From the NCBI GenBank assembly GCA_003551665.1, contig PUNE01000131.1, positions 1 to 36,480 on the forward strand: a stretch of DNA of 36,480 nucleotides, read 5' to 3'. The translations under genes were made by a program, and so were the position numbers. This stretch comes from Halobacteroidaceae bacterium. Its GTDB lineage: Bacteria > Bacillota > Halanaerobiia > B1SED10-174. Under the pieces are notes generated by a model. The model was not told the origin of the DNA and did no database searches. It saw nothing but the letters and a program-made list of their open reading frames with translations. This document shows positions 15,291 to 25,124 of this stretch, piece by piece (position 1 is the stretch's first letter; every line of letters starts with the position of its first letter).

Positions 15291-16251
15291 AAGGGCGCTG
15301 CGTTACGCCTGGGACAATCCCAATGTTGAGATTGTGGGGTGTAATGACCTTGCGGATCCTAAAACCCTTGCCTACCTTCTCCAGTATGATTCCCATTACG
15401 GGCGTTTTCCCCACAGCGTAGAAGTTGAAGGGGACAGCCTGGTAATTGACGGGAAGAAAATACGGGTTTTTGAGGAAAAGGATCCTGCTAACCTGCCCTG
15501 GGGAGAACTGGGAGTTGATGTGGTTCTGGAAGCAACGGGTGTTTTTACTGATGCAGAAAAGGCAAGAGCGCACCTGGAAGGGGGAGCAAAAAAGGTTCTT
15601 ATAGCTGCCCCTGCAAAAAAAGAAGATGTTACACTGGTAATGGGAGTAAATGAAGACTGGTATGATCCCGAAAAGCACCACATAATTTCCATGGCTTCCT
15701 GTACCACCAACTGCCTTGCTCCGGTGGCAAAGGTTCTCCACGAAGAATTTGGTATCAAGCGAGGTCTGATGACCACCGTTCATGCCTACACTGCAGGACA
15801 GAAGATTCTTGATGCACCTGCGGGCAAACTGGCCCGGGGGCGGGCTGCAGCCCAGAATATTGTTCCCACAACAACTGGTGCTGCCAAGGCTGTAACCCTT
15901 GTTATGCCCGAACTGGAAGGAAAAATGAATGGAATGGCCATGCGAGTGCCCACTCCCGTGGTTTCAATTGTTGATCTGGTTGCCGAGGTGGAAAGCCCTG
16001 CAAGTGTAGAAGCAATTAATGCAGCCATGAAAGAGGCTGCCAGCGGAAAACTTAAGGGTATCCTAGGTTATGAGGAAATGCCTCTTGTCTCCAAGGACTA
16101 TCAGGGAGACGATAGATCTGCCATTTTTGATGCAACCCAGACCATGGTTATAGAAGAAAAAATGGTTAAGGTCCTGGCCTGGTATGACAATGAATGGGCC
16201 TATGCCTGCAGGTTGGTAGATCTTGCCGAATACATTAAGAATAAAGGGTGA
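15247..16251 (+). CDS. gap: Glyceraldehyde-3-phosphate dehydrogenase
   Basis: 334 residues. ATG 15247 follows AGGAGGG by 8 bases and gives the normal TVRIGINGFG start; a TTG three bases earlier is also possible. The catalytic Cys is in SCTTNCLAP and the catalytic His in MTTVHAYT, with SVEVEGD and TTTGAAKAV as expected. Asp in CNDL favours NAD+. It oxidises and phosphorylates glyceraldehyde 3-phosphate in the cytoplasm. Two details differ from the usual pattern: NGFGAIGR has Ala where Arg is nearly invariant, and the loop after the catalytic His reads TAGQK instead of TNDQ or TGDQ. First enzyme gene of the lower glycolysis operon. Confidence 0.97.
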   Translation: MTVRIGINGFGAIGRRALRYAWDNPNVEIVGCNDLADPKTLAYLLQYDSHYGRFPHSVEVEGDSLVIDGKKIRVFEEKDPANLPWGELGVDVVLEATGVFTDAEKARAHLEGGAKKVLIAAPAKKEDVTLVMGVNEDWYDPEKHHIISMASCTTNCLAPVAKVLHEEFGIKRGLMTTVHAYTAGQKILDAPAGKLARGRAAAQNIVPTTTGAAKAVTLVMPELEGKMNGMAMRVPTPVVSIVDLVAEVESPASVEAINAAMKEAASGKLKGILGYEEMPLVSKDYQGDDRSAIFDATQTMVIEEKMVKVLAWYDNEWAYACRLVDLAEYIKNKG

Positions 16252-16256
16252 TTTAA

Positions 16257-17441
16257 GTGACCCACAAACGGCTGATGGATCTGGATGTAAAAAAGAAAAA
16301 GGTTATTGTTCGGGTTGACTTTAACGTCCCCCTGGAAAAAGGCCGGGTCCGGGATGATACCCGGATCCGGGCTGCTCTCCCAACCCTGGAATACCTGCTG
16401 CAGGAAGAAGCTGCCCTGATAATACTTTCCCACCTTGGCCGACCAAAGGGAGAGGTAAAAACCGAAATGCGCCTGGACCCTGTTGCCCAGAGGCTATCGG
16501 ATCTCCTCCAGGTGGAGGTGCTTAAAAGCGACCAGGTTCGAGGCCCTGAAGTTAAAGAAATGGTGGAAAAACTGAAACCAGGGCAGGTTTGCATGCTGGA
16601 AAATACCAGGTTTGACCCGGGGGAAGAAGAAAATTCACAAGAACTGGCAGAAGAATGGGCTTCTCTTGCAGATGTTTTTGTGAGTGATGCTTTTGGTACA
16701 CTGCACAGGGCACATGCTTCCAATGCTGGACTTGCCAGATTTCTTCCTTCTGGGGCAGGACTCCTGGTAGAAAAAGAGCTTGAAGCTCTTGGTTCACTGC
16801 GGGGAGCAAATGTAGAACGGCCATTCGCGGCAATTTTGGGAGGAGCCAAGGTATCTGACAAGCTGGGAGTAATTGAAGCCTTGCTAACAAGGGTGGACTT
16901 CATGGTCCTGGGTGGAGGAATGGCCAACACCTTCCTGGCAGCCCAGGGTATGGAAATGGGAGATTCCCTTGTGGAAGAAGAACAGGTTGGAACTGCCAAA
17001 CAGTTAATGGAAAAAGCAAAAGAGGCCGGGAAGGAAATAATCCTTCCCATTGACCTGGTAATTTCACCGCAAACCGATAAAAGCGATGAAAAAACCGTAA
17101 CCGATGAAAATGTAACTCCCGGCTGGAAGGCAGTCGATGTTGGTCCCCGGAGCATTGAACTTTTCCGGGAAAAGCTGCAAAAGGCAGGTACCATTTTCTG
17201 GAATGGTCCTCTGGGGGTTTTCGAAGTTGAAGAGTTTGCCCGCGGCACAATTGAAATTGCCAGAGCTCTCAGTCAGTCCCAGGCCTGGACAGTTATTGGT
17301 GGCGGTGATTCGGTGGCAGCAGTTGAAGCAGCAGGTGTTGCTGACAAAATGGGTCATATCTGTACAGGGGGAGGGGCGGCCCTGAAATATCTCGAAGGAA
17401 AAGAACTCCCCGGTTTAAAAGCCCTGGAGGTGGAAGGATAA
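16257..17441 (+). CDS. pgk: Phosphoglycerate kinase
   Basis: 394 residues from a GTG start 5 bases after the gap stop. N-terminal VIVRVDFNVPLEKG, the substrate-loop LSHLGRPKGE, the hinge AILGGAKVSDK and the nucleotide-binding GGGDSVAAVE are all present. It makes ATP from 1,3-bisphosphoglycerate. The length is normal. The weak purine-rich site AAAGGGTG overlaps the gap stop, which fits translational coupling. Confidence 0.97.
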   Translation: MTHKRLMDLDVKKKKVIVRVDFNVPLEKGRVRDDTRIRAALPTLEYLLQEEAALIILSHLGRPKGEVKTEMRLDPVAQRLSDLLQVEVLKSDQVRGPEVKEMVEKLKPGQVCMLENTRFDPGEEENSQELAEEWASLADVFVSDAFGTLHRAHASNAGLARFLPSGAGLLVEKELEALGSLRGANVERPFAAILGGAKVSDKLGVIEALLTRVDFMVLGGGMANTFLAAQGMEMGDSLVEEEQVGTAKQLMEKAKEAGKEIILPIDLVISPQTDKSDEKTVTDENVTPGWKAVDVGPRSIELFREKLQKAGTIFWNGPLGVFEVEEFARGTIEIARALSQSQAWTVIGGGDSVAAVEAAGVADKMGHICTGGGAALKYLEGKELPGLKALEVEG

Positions 17442-18170
17442 ATGGACCTGATTGTTGCCAACTGGAAGATGAATTATGGAGGGCGGGATAGCCTGCAACT
17501 GGTAGAGGGCTTGCTGGAAAGGATAAAAGAACCTCTTCCAGGAGAGGCCGTTCTTTGTCCTCCCGCAACAGCTTTATTTATGGTGGGGGATAGATTAAAG
17601 GATACCCCACTGCAGTTAGGATGTCAGAACATATTTTATGAAAAAGAGGGAGCTTTTACCGGGGAAATCTCCCCGGATTTTACCCGAGAAGCAGGGAGTA
17701 ACTATGCTATTATAGGGCATTCGGAGCGAAGGCAACACTTTGACGAGGGACCTGAAGTTAGCAGGAAAGTGGAGGCGGCTCTCGATTCAGGAATGACTCC
17801 AATTCTCTGCGTGGGGGAAAGCCTTCAAGAAAGAGAAGGTGGAAAAGCCTGGGCCGTTGTCCGGAAACAGCTAGAGGAGGCTCTAGAAGGTATTAACTCT
17901 GAAAAACTGGTGGGCCTTGCAGTTGCCTATGAACCAGTCTGGGCTATTGGTACCGGAAAATCTGCTCAACCTGAGGATGCACGGGAAATGGCTTCTCATA
18001 TTATTAAGGAATTAAGTTATATGAAAGGCCTGCGGGTTTTGTACGGGGGCAGTGTTAAACCTGAGAATATTGCAGATTTTATGGCCCTTGAGGAAATAAG
18101 CGGGGCCCTTGTGGGTGGGGCCAGCCTGAAGGCTGAATCCTTCGCCCAACTAATTTACTGGGAAAAGTAG
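17442..18170 (+). CDS. tpiA: Triose-phosphate isomerase
   Basis: 242 residues, slightly shorter than the usual 250. ANWKMN carries the Asn and Lys of the active site. The electrophilic His is in GHSERR, the catalytic Glu in AYEPVWAIGTG (loop 6 follows), and the phosphate-binding end is LYGGSVKPEN. It interconverts dihydroxyacetone phosphate and glyceraldehyde 3-phosphate. The ATG follows the pgk stop with no gap. Confidence 0.97.
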   Translation: MDLIVANWKMNYGGRDSLQLVEGLLERIKEPLPGEAVLCPPATALFMVGDRLKDTPLQLGCQNIFYEKEGAFTGEISPDFTREAGSNYAIIGHSERRQHFDEGPEVSRKVEAALDSGMTPILCVGESLQEREGGKAWAVVRKQLEEALEGINSEKLVGLAVAYEPVWAIGTGKSAQPEDAREMASHIIKELSYMKGLRVLYGGSVKPENIADFMALEEISGALVGGASLKAESFAQLIYWEK

Positions 18171-18178
18171 GGGGTAAT

Positions 18179-19705
18179 ATGGAAAAAAACAAGCAGGTTG
18201 CCCTGATTATACTTGACGGCTGGGGGATAACAGATGAGGATCCCGAGGGAAATGCTTTTTTAAAGGCAGAAACCCCCTTTCTTGACGAGCTGATGTCAAA
18301 AGAACCCGCGACCATGTTAAAAGCATCTGGAGAAGCAGTGGGTCTGCCACCTGGCCAGATGGGAAATTCCGAGGTTGGACATATTCACATTGGGTCCGGT
18401 AGGGTAGTGGACCAGGAGCTAACCCGGATTAACCGGGCTGTTGAGGAAAACCGGTTGCAGGAAAATAAAAACCTCAACGAGGCCCTTTCCCGTCTTAAAT
18501 CCAGGGGCGGTAAACTGCACCTTCTTGGCTTGCTTTCCAACGGCGGAGTCCATTCCCACATTAAGCATCTGAAGGGATTGTTGCGGACTGCTGGGGAAAA
18601 ACAGATTGATGCAGTTTATGTTCACGCAATCCTGGATGGACGGGATACTCCCCCCAGGTCCGGTCCCGAATTTGTGAAAGAACTGGAAGAGGAAATGAAA
18701 AGCCAGGAGTTAGGAAAAATAGCTACAATCGGAGGCCGTTATTTTTACATGGACCGGGACAGGCGCTGGGACCGAACGGAAAAAGCCTACCGGGCCATGG
18801 TTTTTGGAGAAGGGCCCCGGTCTGAAAGCGCTATGGCAGCAGTTAAAGAAGGACACGAAAAAGAAAAGGGAGACGAATTTGTTCTGCCCCGTGTAATTGA
18901 TGAAGAAGGAACGGTAAAGGATGGCGATCTGGTTATATTTTTCAACTTCCGGGCAGACCGGGCCAGGCAACTCACCCGGGCTTTTACAGAAAAAGGGTTT
19001 TCTGAATTTGACCCTGGTTCTCCCGCCCCGGAAATAGACTTCATTACCATGACCAGTTACGACGAAGAGTTTGAGCTGCCGGTACTCTTCCCACCCCAGG
19101 AAATCAAGGACTGCCTGGGAGAATGGCTGAGCAAGAACAATAAAACTCAGTTGAGACTTGCTGAGACTGAGAAGTATGCCCACGTCACTTTCTTTTTTAA
19201 CGGGGGAGAGGAAAAAGAGTACCCGGGAGAAAAAAGGTGCCTGGTCCCTTCTCCCCGGGTTGCGACTTACGATAAAAAACCAGAGATGAGTGCCTTTGAA
19301 GTAACCCAGAAGGCCTTAGAATACCTCGGGCAGGGGATTGAGGTTTTAATAATTAACTATGCCAATTTGGATATGGTTGGACACACCGGGGACTTTGAAG
19401 CGGCTGTAAAGGCAGTAGAGGCTGTCGACCGCTGCATGGCAAGGCTGGTTCCCGCTATAAAAAAAAGGGATGGGCTGGTTTTATTAACTTCAGACCACGG
19501 CAACGTGGAACAGATGAGAAAAAATGGTAAAACACACACTGCTCATACCTCCAATCCAGTCCCTTTCATTTTATGCAATGGAGGAAGAATTAAATTGCGA
19601 AGTGGGGGAGGGTTGAAGGATATTGCTCCCACAATTCTGGATTTAATGGGGCTGGAAATTCCCGAAGCAATGACAGGGAAAACTTTAATTAAAAAGGAGG
19701 AATAG
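18179..19705 (+). CDS. gpmI: 2,3-bisphosphoglycerate-independent phosphoglycerate mutase
   Basis: 508 residues, an alkaline-phosphatase-superfamily enzyme needing Mn2+. The N-terminal metal-binding Asp is in ILDGWG and the phosphoserine in MGNSEVGH. Later metal ligands lie in NYANLDMVGHTG and TSDHGNVEQM, with a final HTAHTSNPVPFI. It moves phosphate between carbons 3 and 2 of phosphoglycerate. ATG 18179 has only a weak GGGGG site, so it probably depends on coupling with tpiA. Confidence 0.96.
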   Translation: MEKNKQVALIILDGWGITDEDPEGNAFLKAETPFLDELMSKEPATMLKASGEAVGLPPGQMGNSEVGHIHIGSGRVVDQELTRINRAVEENRLQENKNLNEALSRLKSRGGKLHLLGLLSNGGVHSHIKHLKGLLRTAGEKQIDAVYVHAILDGRDTPPRSGPEFVKELEEEMKSQELGKIATIGGRYFYMDRDRRWDRTEKAYRAMVFGEGPRSESAMAAVKEGHEKEKGDEFVLPRVIDEEGTVKDGDLVIFFNFRADRARQLTRAFTEKGFSEFDPGSPAPEIDFITMTSYDEEFELPVLFPPQEIKDCLGEWLSKNNKTQLRLAETEKYAHVTFFFNGGEEKEYPGEKRCLVPSPRVATYDKKPEMSAFEVTQKALEYLGQGIEVLIINYANLDMVGHTGDFEAAVKAVEAVDRCMARLVPAIKKRDGLVLLTSDHGNVEQMRKNGKTHTAHTSNPVPFILCNGGRIKLRSGGGLKDIAPTILDLMGLEIPEAMTGKTLIKKEE

Positions 19706-20992
<1,287 letters not shown>

Positions 20993-20997
20993 TAATA

Positions 20998-21021
20998 ATC
21001 CCCCCGTCAGCGCGGGGGGAT
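20998..21021. terminator. Perfect hairpin after eno, without a U-run
   Basis: ATCCCCCCG and CGGGGGGAT pair over 9 bp around TCAGCG, starting 5 bases after the eno stop. The plus strand lacks a downstream U-tract, so it may act mainly as an mRNA 3'-end stabiliser. On the minus strand the next bases are TTATTATTATTT. Confidence 0.55.
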
Positions 21022-21161
21022 AAACAAATTCTTGGATGTTGCACACTTGAGTTTCAGGATAATAAAGAACTCCCAGGGAATTAACCTTCAGTAGAGAAGA
21101 ATTAAGTCCAGAAATTTTGATAGAAATTTTGAGGAAGGGATTTTTCCCGGGGTGATTTTTG

Positions 21162-21190
21162 TTGTCTTTTTACTCAGTCTGTGTTACAAT
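21162..21190 (+). promoter_or_regulatory. Promoter of secG (extended -10)
   Basis: TTGTCT (21162-21167) and TACAAT (21185-21190) have a 17-base spacer. TG lies one base before the -10 element, so the extended -10 rule is met. Transcription should begin near 21197, about 30 bases before the secG start. Confidence 0.6.
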
Positions 21191-21225
21191 ATGGAGTGGC
21201 AAAGTTTGAAGGAGGTGCGCGAAGA

Positions 21226-21447
21226 ATGACCGTTTTAAAAGTTTTTCACGTTCTGGTATCCCTGGTTTTGATTGCCGGCGTACTGCTCCAGTCTGGAAAA
21301 AGTGCCGGGCTTTCTGGAGCAATCGACGGGGGTGCAACAGCAGTTTTCGGTAAAAAGAGAAAAGGATTAGATGAACTCCTGGCCAAAGTTACAACGGTAG
21401 CGGCCATAGCTTTCATAGTTCTTTCTGTTCTAATAGCTGCACTCTAG
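21226..21447 (+). CDS. secG: Preprotein translocase subunit SecG
   Basis: 73 residues with two membrane helices (about 3-21 and 53-72) joined by a Gly-rich loop containing [14 protein letters not shown] and [10 protein letters not shown], the SecG signature. It aids SecYE/SecA protein export in the cytoplasmic membrane. The ATG follows GGAGGTG; an upstream GTG at 21181 is in frame but overlaps the promoter. SecG before rnr/smpB is a common Bacillota order, here interrupted by four inserted genes. Confidence 0.93.
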   Translation: MTVLKVFHVLVSLVLIAGVLLQSGKSAGLSGAIDGGATAVFGKKRKGLDELLAKVTTVAAIAFIVLSVLIAAL

Positions 21448-21463
21448 AAAGGAGAGAAAAACC

Positions 21464-23452
21464 TTGAATGAATATTTTGCAATTATCTGTGGAGTAATCG
21501 GGGTAGCTGCGGCAATTTACTTTACCCTCAGGGTTTTGAAAGCAGATGAGGGAACCGATCGAATTAAGGAACTTTCCCAGGCCGTCCAGGATGGCTCGAT
21601 GGCCTTTCTACGCCGCCAGTACTCAGTGCTGGCTATTTTTGTGTTGATTGTTACAGTACTTATTATTATTATTCCCCAGATGGATTCTCTGATGGCAGTT
21701 TCTTTTATTGTGGGAGCCCTTTTCTCGGGGCTGGCCGGTTTTTTCGGCATGAGAATTGCCACCAAGGCCAATGGGCGGACAACGCATGCTGCCCAGGATA
21801 GCCTGAACAGCGCTCTGGGGGTGGCTTTTTCAGGCGGTTCGGTAATGGGAATGTTCGTAGTCGGCCTCGGCCTGCTTGGAGTAACAATTTTTTACATGAT
21901 TTTTGGTGAAAATGTTCAGCTGATCCAGGGTTTTGCCTTTGGAGCTTCTTCCATTGCCCTATTCGGTCGTGTCGGAGGGGGTATTTATACCAAGGCTGCA
22001 GATGTTGGAGCAGACCTGGTTGGGAAAATCGAAGCGGGTATCCCCGAGGACGATCCCCGGAACCCTGCTGTTATTGCTGACAACGTCGGTGATAACGTAG
22101 GAGATGTGGCCGGAATGGGAGCGGACCTTTTTGAGTCCTATGTTGGTTCAATAATTGCAGCAATAGCCCTTGGGGCTTTAATAGCTCCCGAATTCATTCT
22201 TTTGCCTATTTTGATTGCAGGAGCTGGTATTATTACCGTAATAGTTGGAACCAGCTTTGTAAGTGTTAAGGAAGGAGCCGACCCGGCCAAGGCCCTGGAA
22301 AGGGGAACCCTGGTCAGCGGGATCCTTCTGGTAGTGGCTGCTCTGATTCTGGTCAATGTTGTTGTTGGCTCAGGTTACCTGGGGCTTTTCTGGGCGATCG
22401 TAGCCGGCCTTGTAGCCGGGTTGATTATCGGGCGCTCTACAGAGCATTATACTTCTCCGGAACGCAAACCGGCCCAGAGTATAGCTGAAAGTTCCCAGAC
22501 TGGACCTGCTACCAATATTATCCAGGGGCTTGCAGTGGGAATGCGGAGCACGGCTATTCCAATTATTATCATCGCTCTCGCTATTATTATTTCTTATGCC
22601 CAGGGCCAGAATGCTCTTGGTGATGCGGCAGGAGGACTTTATGGAATCGCCCTTGCTGCAGTCGGAATGCTTTCAACTGTGGGGATGACCGTTGCTGTTG
22701 ATGCTTATGGTCCCATTGCTGACAACGCTGGTGGTATTGCTGAGATGGCCAACCTTGATCCCAAGGTAAGAGAAAGGACCGATAAGCTGGATGCGGTTGG
22801 AAATACAACTGCAGCAATGGGTAAGGGATTTGCCATAGGTTCTGCAGCCCTGACAGCCCTGGCTCTGTTCTCCGCTTTTACCCAGGCTGCCGGGCTGGAG
22901 TTTATTGACTTGATCCAGCCCCAGGTAATTGCCGGTCTTTTCCTCGGCGCTGGACTGCCCTTCCTCTTTACCTCGATTACCCTGCAGTCAGTTGGGAAAG
23001 CTGCTTTCCAGATGATTGAGGAAGTTCGGAGACAGTTTAAGGAAATGCCCGGGATCATGGAAGGAAAGACCAAACCTGATTATGCCCGTTGCGTGGATAT
23101 CAGCACTAAAGCTGCCCTGCGAGAAATGGTAATTCCCGGACTTCTGGCTGTTCTGGCCCCGATTTTAATCGGGCTTTGGAGCGTGGAAGCATTGGGTGGA
23201 CTCCTGGCCGGAGCGCTTTCTTCCGGTGTGCTGATGGCTATAATGATGGCCAACGCTGGGGGTGCCTGGGATAATGCCAAGAAATACGTAGAATCCGGAC
23301 ATTTCGGTGGTAAAGGAACCGAAACCCATGCTGCTTCAGTAGTTGGTGATACCGTGGGAGATCCCTTCAAAGATACCTCAGGACCTTCATTGAATATCCT
23401 GATCAAGCTGATGACCATCGTTTCACTTGTATTCGTGCCTCTCTTTTTATAA
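21464..23452 (+). CDS. hppA: Membrane-bound, K+-dependent-type pyrophosphatase (ion-pumping)
   Basis: 662 residues, TTG start after AAGGAGAG. Around sixteen membrane helices carry the family motifs: [20 protein letters not shown], then [21 protein letters not shown], and near the end [21 protein letters not shown]. The enzyme hydrolyses pyrophosphate and moves H+ or Na+ across the membrane. [10 protein letters not shown] has Ala and Gly at the positions that are Lys and Thr in K+-independent enzymes, so this should need K+. Proton versus sodium pumping cannot be settled by eye. It starts 16 bases after secG. Confidence 0.95.
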   Translation: MNEYFAIICGVIGVAAAIYFTLRVLKADEGTDRIKELSQAVQDGSMAFLRRQYSVLAIFVLIVTVLIIIIPQMDSLMAVSFIVGALFSGLAGFFGMRIATKANGRTTHAAQDSLNSALGVAFSGGSVMGMFVVGLGLLGVTIFYMIFGENVQLIQGFAFGASSIALFGRVGGGIYTKAADVGADLVGKIEAGIPEDDPRNPAVIADNVGDNVGDVAGMGADLFESYVGSIIAAIALGALIAPEFILLPILIAGAGIITVIVGTSFVSVKEGADPAKALERGTLVSGILLVVAALILVNVVVGSGYLGLFWAIVAGLVAGLIIGRSTEHYTSPERKPAQSIAESSQTGPATNIIQGLAVGMRSTAIPIIIIALAIIISYAQGQNALGDAAGGLYGIALAAVGMLSTVGMTVAVDAYGPIADNAGGIAEMANLDPKVRERTDKLDAVGNTTAAMGKGFAIGSAALTALALFSAFTQAAGLEFIDLIQPQVIAGLFLGAGLPFLFTSITLQSVGKAAFQMIEEVRRQFKEMPGIMEGKTKPDYARCVDISTKAALREMVIPGLLAVLAPILIGLWSVEALGGLLAGALSSGVLMAIMMANAGGAWDNAKKYVESGHFGGKGTETHAASVVGDTVGDPFKDTSGPSLNILIKLMTIVSLVFVPLFL

Positions 23453-23466
23453 AAAAATGGAAGAAA

Positions 23467-23493
23467 GCCTCTGCCGGTGGCGGGGGCTTTTTT
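23467..23493 (+). terminator. Rho-independent terminator of hppA
   Basis: GCCTCTGCC pairs with GGCGGGGGC (two G.U pairs) around a GGT loop, followed by TTTTTT. It lies 15 bases after the hppA stop and ends the secG-hppA transcript. Confidence 0.88.
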
Positions 23494-23513
23494 ATGCAAA
23501 TTTCCCCTTCCTG

Positions 23514-23522
23514 TGTTATAAT
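23514..23522 (+). promoter_or_regulatory. Extended -10 promoter of the thioesterase operon
   Basis: TGTTATAAT gives a perfect -10 (TATAAT, 23517-23522) with TG one base upstream. There is no good -35 at 17 bases. It directly follows the hppA terminator and precedes the thioesterase gene. Confidence 0.55.
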
Positions 23523-23547
23523 ATGGAGCAGGGAAAGGAGAATTCCA

Positions 23548-23985
23548 TTGGTACCCGAAAATCCTGAGAATTGTTTTGGCTGTGGGCACGAAAATGAAAG
23601 TGGTCTAAGGCTGTCTTTTTCCTATTCCCAGAACCGGGCCTGGACCGAGACAACCCTTGATTCCAGATTTCAGGGTTATCCGGGAATTGCCCACGGGGGA
23701 ATCGTAACAACTCTTCTTGACGAAGCAATGGCACATGTTCTCATGGAAAAAGGCTTGTTTGCTGTAACAGCAAAACTGGAAGTCAGATTTAGAGAGCCCG
23801 TTCCCATTAAGGAAAACATTCTTCTTGCCGGGGAGATTGACGAAGAAAAATCATCATCGCGGATCAAATATCTTTCGGCCTGGATTGAAGATGAAAAGGG
23901 GAAAATTCTGGCCCAGGGAACGGGAATGTTTATTGATCAAACTGCAAAAATTGCCCGGAGGCAAGCAGAGGAGGAAGCCCGATGA
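23548..23985 (+). CDS. Hotdog-fold thioesterase, PaaI-like
   Basis: 145 residues. TTG 23548 is chosen because AAGGAG stands seven bases before it; an in-frame ATG at 23494 lies in the terminator and upstream of the promoter. The N-terminal [15 protein letters not shown] is characteristic of a PaaI/YbgC-like acyl-CoA thioesterase subgroup. [18 protein letters not shown] is the catalytic helix region with a general-base Asp/Glu, followed by the central beta sheet ([14 protein letters not shown]). It cleaves an acyl-CoA or aryl-CoA; the substrate is unknown. It overlaps the HD-protein gene by ATGA. Confidence 0.85.
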   Translation: MVPENPENCFGCGHENESGLRLSFSYSQNRAWTETTLDSRFQGYPGIAHGGIVTTLLDEAMAHVLMEKGLFAVTAKLEVRFREPVPIKENILLAGEIDEEKSSSRIKYLSAWIEDEKGKILAQGTGMFIDQTAKIARRQAEEEAR

Positions 23986-24533
23986 CCAGAGAAGAAGCTC
24001 TTGACCTGGTAAAAAAGAAGGTTAAACAGAAGAACCTGATCAAACACTGCCTGGCTGTTGAAGCAGTGATGCGAAAACTGGCCAGGGAACTTGGTGAAGA
24101 CGAAGAAAAATGGGGATTAACCGGCCTGCTTCATGATATTGATTACGGGGAAACAATGGATAATCCCGAGGAGCACAGTATGCGGGGGGCGGATTACCTG
24201 CAGGAACTGGGTATGCCTGAAGATATTGTCCAGGCAGTTAGGGTTCACAATGAAGCACATGGTTTATCCCGGGAAAGTAGGCTGGATAAAGCCCTTTATT
24301 CTGCCGATCCCCTTACCGGCCTTATTGTTGCGGGGGCTTTAATCCACCCTGAGAAGAAACTTGCTCCACTCGATACCCAGTTCTTGCTTAATCGCTTCCA
24401 GGAGAAGTCTTTTGCCCGGGGAGCAAACCGGGAACAGATTACTACCTGCAGCGAACTGGGTTTAACCCTGGAAGAATTTGTGGGGTTGGGCCTTGAGGCC
24501 ATGCAGGAAATAGACAAAGAACTGGGACTATAG
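23982..24533 (+). CDS. HD-domain phosphohydrolase-like protein
   Basis: 183 residues. Metal ligands of a one-domain HD protein are seen in order: His in LIKHCLAVEAV (about residue 22), His-Asp in LLHDIDYG, His in VHNEAHG, and Asp in YSADPLTGLI. Such proteins hydrolyse phosphomonoesters or nucleotides, often as part of stress or nucleotide clean-up. The cellular substrate is unknown. It is coupled to the thioesterase upstream and followed closely by a nitroreductase. Confidence 0.85.
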   Translation: MTREEALDLVKKKVKQKNLIKHCLAVEAVMRKLARELGEDEEKWGLTGLLHDIDYGETMDNPEEHSMRGADYLQELGMPEDIVQAVRVHNEAHGLSRESRLDKALYSADPLTGLIVAGALIHPEKKLAPLDTQFLLNRFQEKSFARGANREQITTCSELGLTLEEFVGLGLEAMQEIDKELGL

Positions 24534-24544
24534 GAGGTGTTGTT

Positions 24545-25063
24545 GTGAACATATATGATTTAATCGCCCAAAGGAAAAGCATTAGGAAATATGAAGACAG
24601 GGAAATTGAGCAGGACAAGCTGGAAAGGGTGCTCAATGCTGCTCGGCTTGCTCCCTCGGGAAAAAATGTCCAGGCCTGGAAGTTTATTGTGGTCAGGGAC
24701 CCTGAGCGGAAGGAAAAGCTTGTTGAAGCCTGCAAGGGACAGAAATTTATGGCCCAGGCGGACGTTGCAGTGGCTGTTGCAGTAAATGAAGAGGAAGTTT
24801 ACCAGGGTCACGGTAATTACATGACTTCCTTTGCCGTTGACGGTGCAATTGCACTGGACCACCTTATTCTGGCAGCTACCCATGAGGGACTGGGGACCTG
24901 CTGGATAGGAGCTTTTGATGAAGAAAAAGTAAGGGACCTTCTTAAAGTGCCCTGGCCCTATCGCATTGTTGCTCTAACCCCCCTGGGTTATCCTGCCCAG
25001 GAAGGAAAGGACAGGGGCAGGAAAAACCTGGAGGAAGTTGTTGTATACGAAAAATGGGATTAA
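24545..25063 (+). CDS. Nitroreductase-family flavoprotein
   Basis: 172 residues from GTG 24545 with GGAGGTG upstream. IAQRKSIRKY and LNAARLAPSGKNVQAW hold the conserved Arg and Ser-Gly-x-Asn-x-Gln residues that bind FMN phosphate. GLGTCWIGAFDEEKV and ALTPLGYPAQ complete the FMN fold. It reduces nitro compounds, quinones or another flavin-accepting substrate using NAD(P)H. It is shorter than many members; the physiological role is open. Confidence 0.9.
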   Translation: MNIYDLIAQRKSIRKYEDREIEQDKLERVLNAARLAPSGKNVQAWKFIVVRDPERKEKLVEACKGQKFMAQADVAVAVAVNEEEVYQGHGNYMTSFAVDGAIALDHLILAATHEGLGTCWIGAFDEEKVRDLLKVPWPYRIVALTPLGYPAQEGKDRGRKNLEEVVVYEKWD

Positions 25064-25069
25064 TAAGGG

Positions 25070-25095
25070 AGGGCATCCCAAAGGTGGGATGCCCT
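25070..25095. terminator. Hairpin between nitroreductase and rnr genes, no U-tract
   Basis: AGGGCATCCC and GGGATGCCCT pair perfectly over 10 bp around AAAGGT. Only two T follow, so termination may be inefficient, and it could protect the 3' end of the upstream mRNA while allowing read-through to rnr. Confidence 0.5.
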
Positions 25096-25124
25096 TCAGA
25101 GGATTTTAGAGGAGGAAAACGGTT

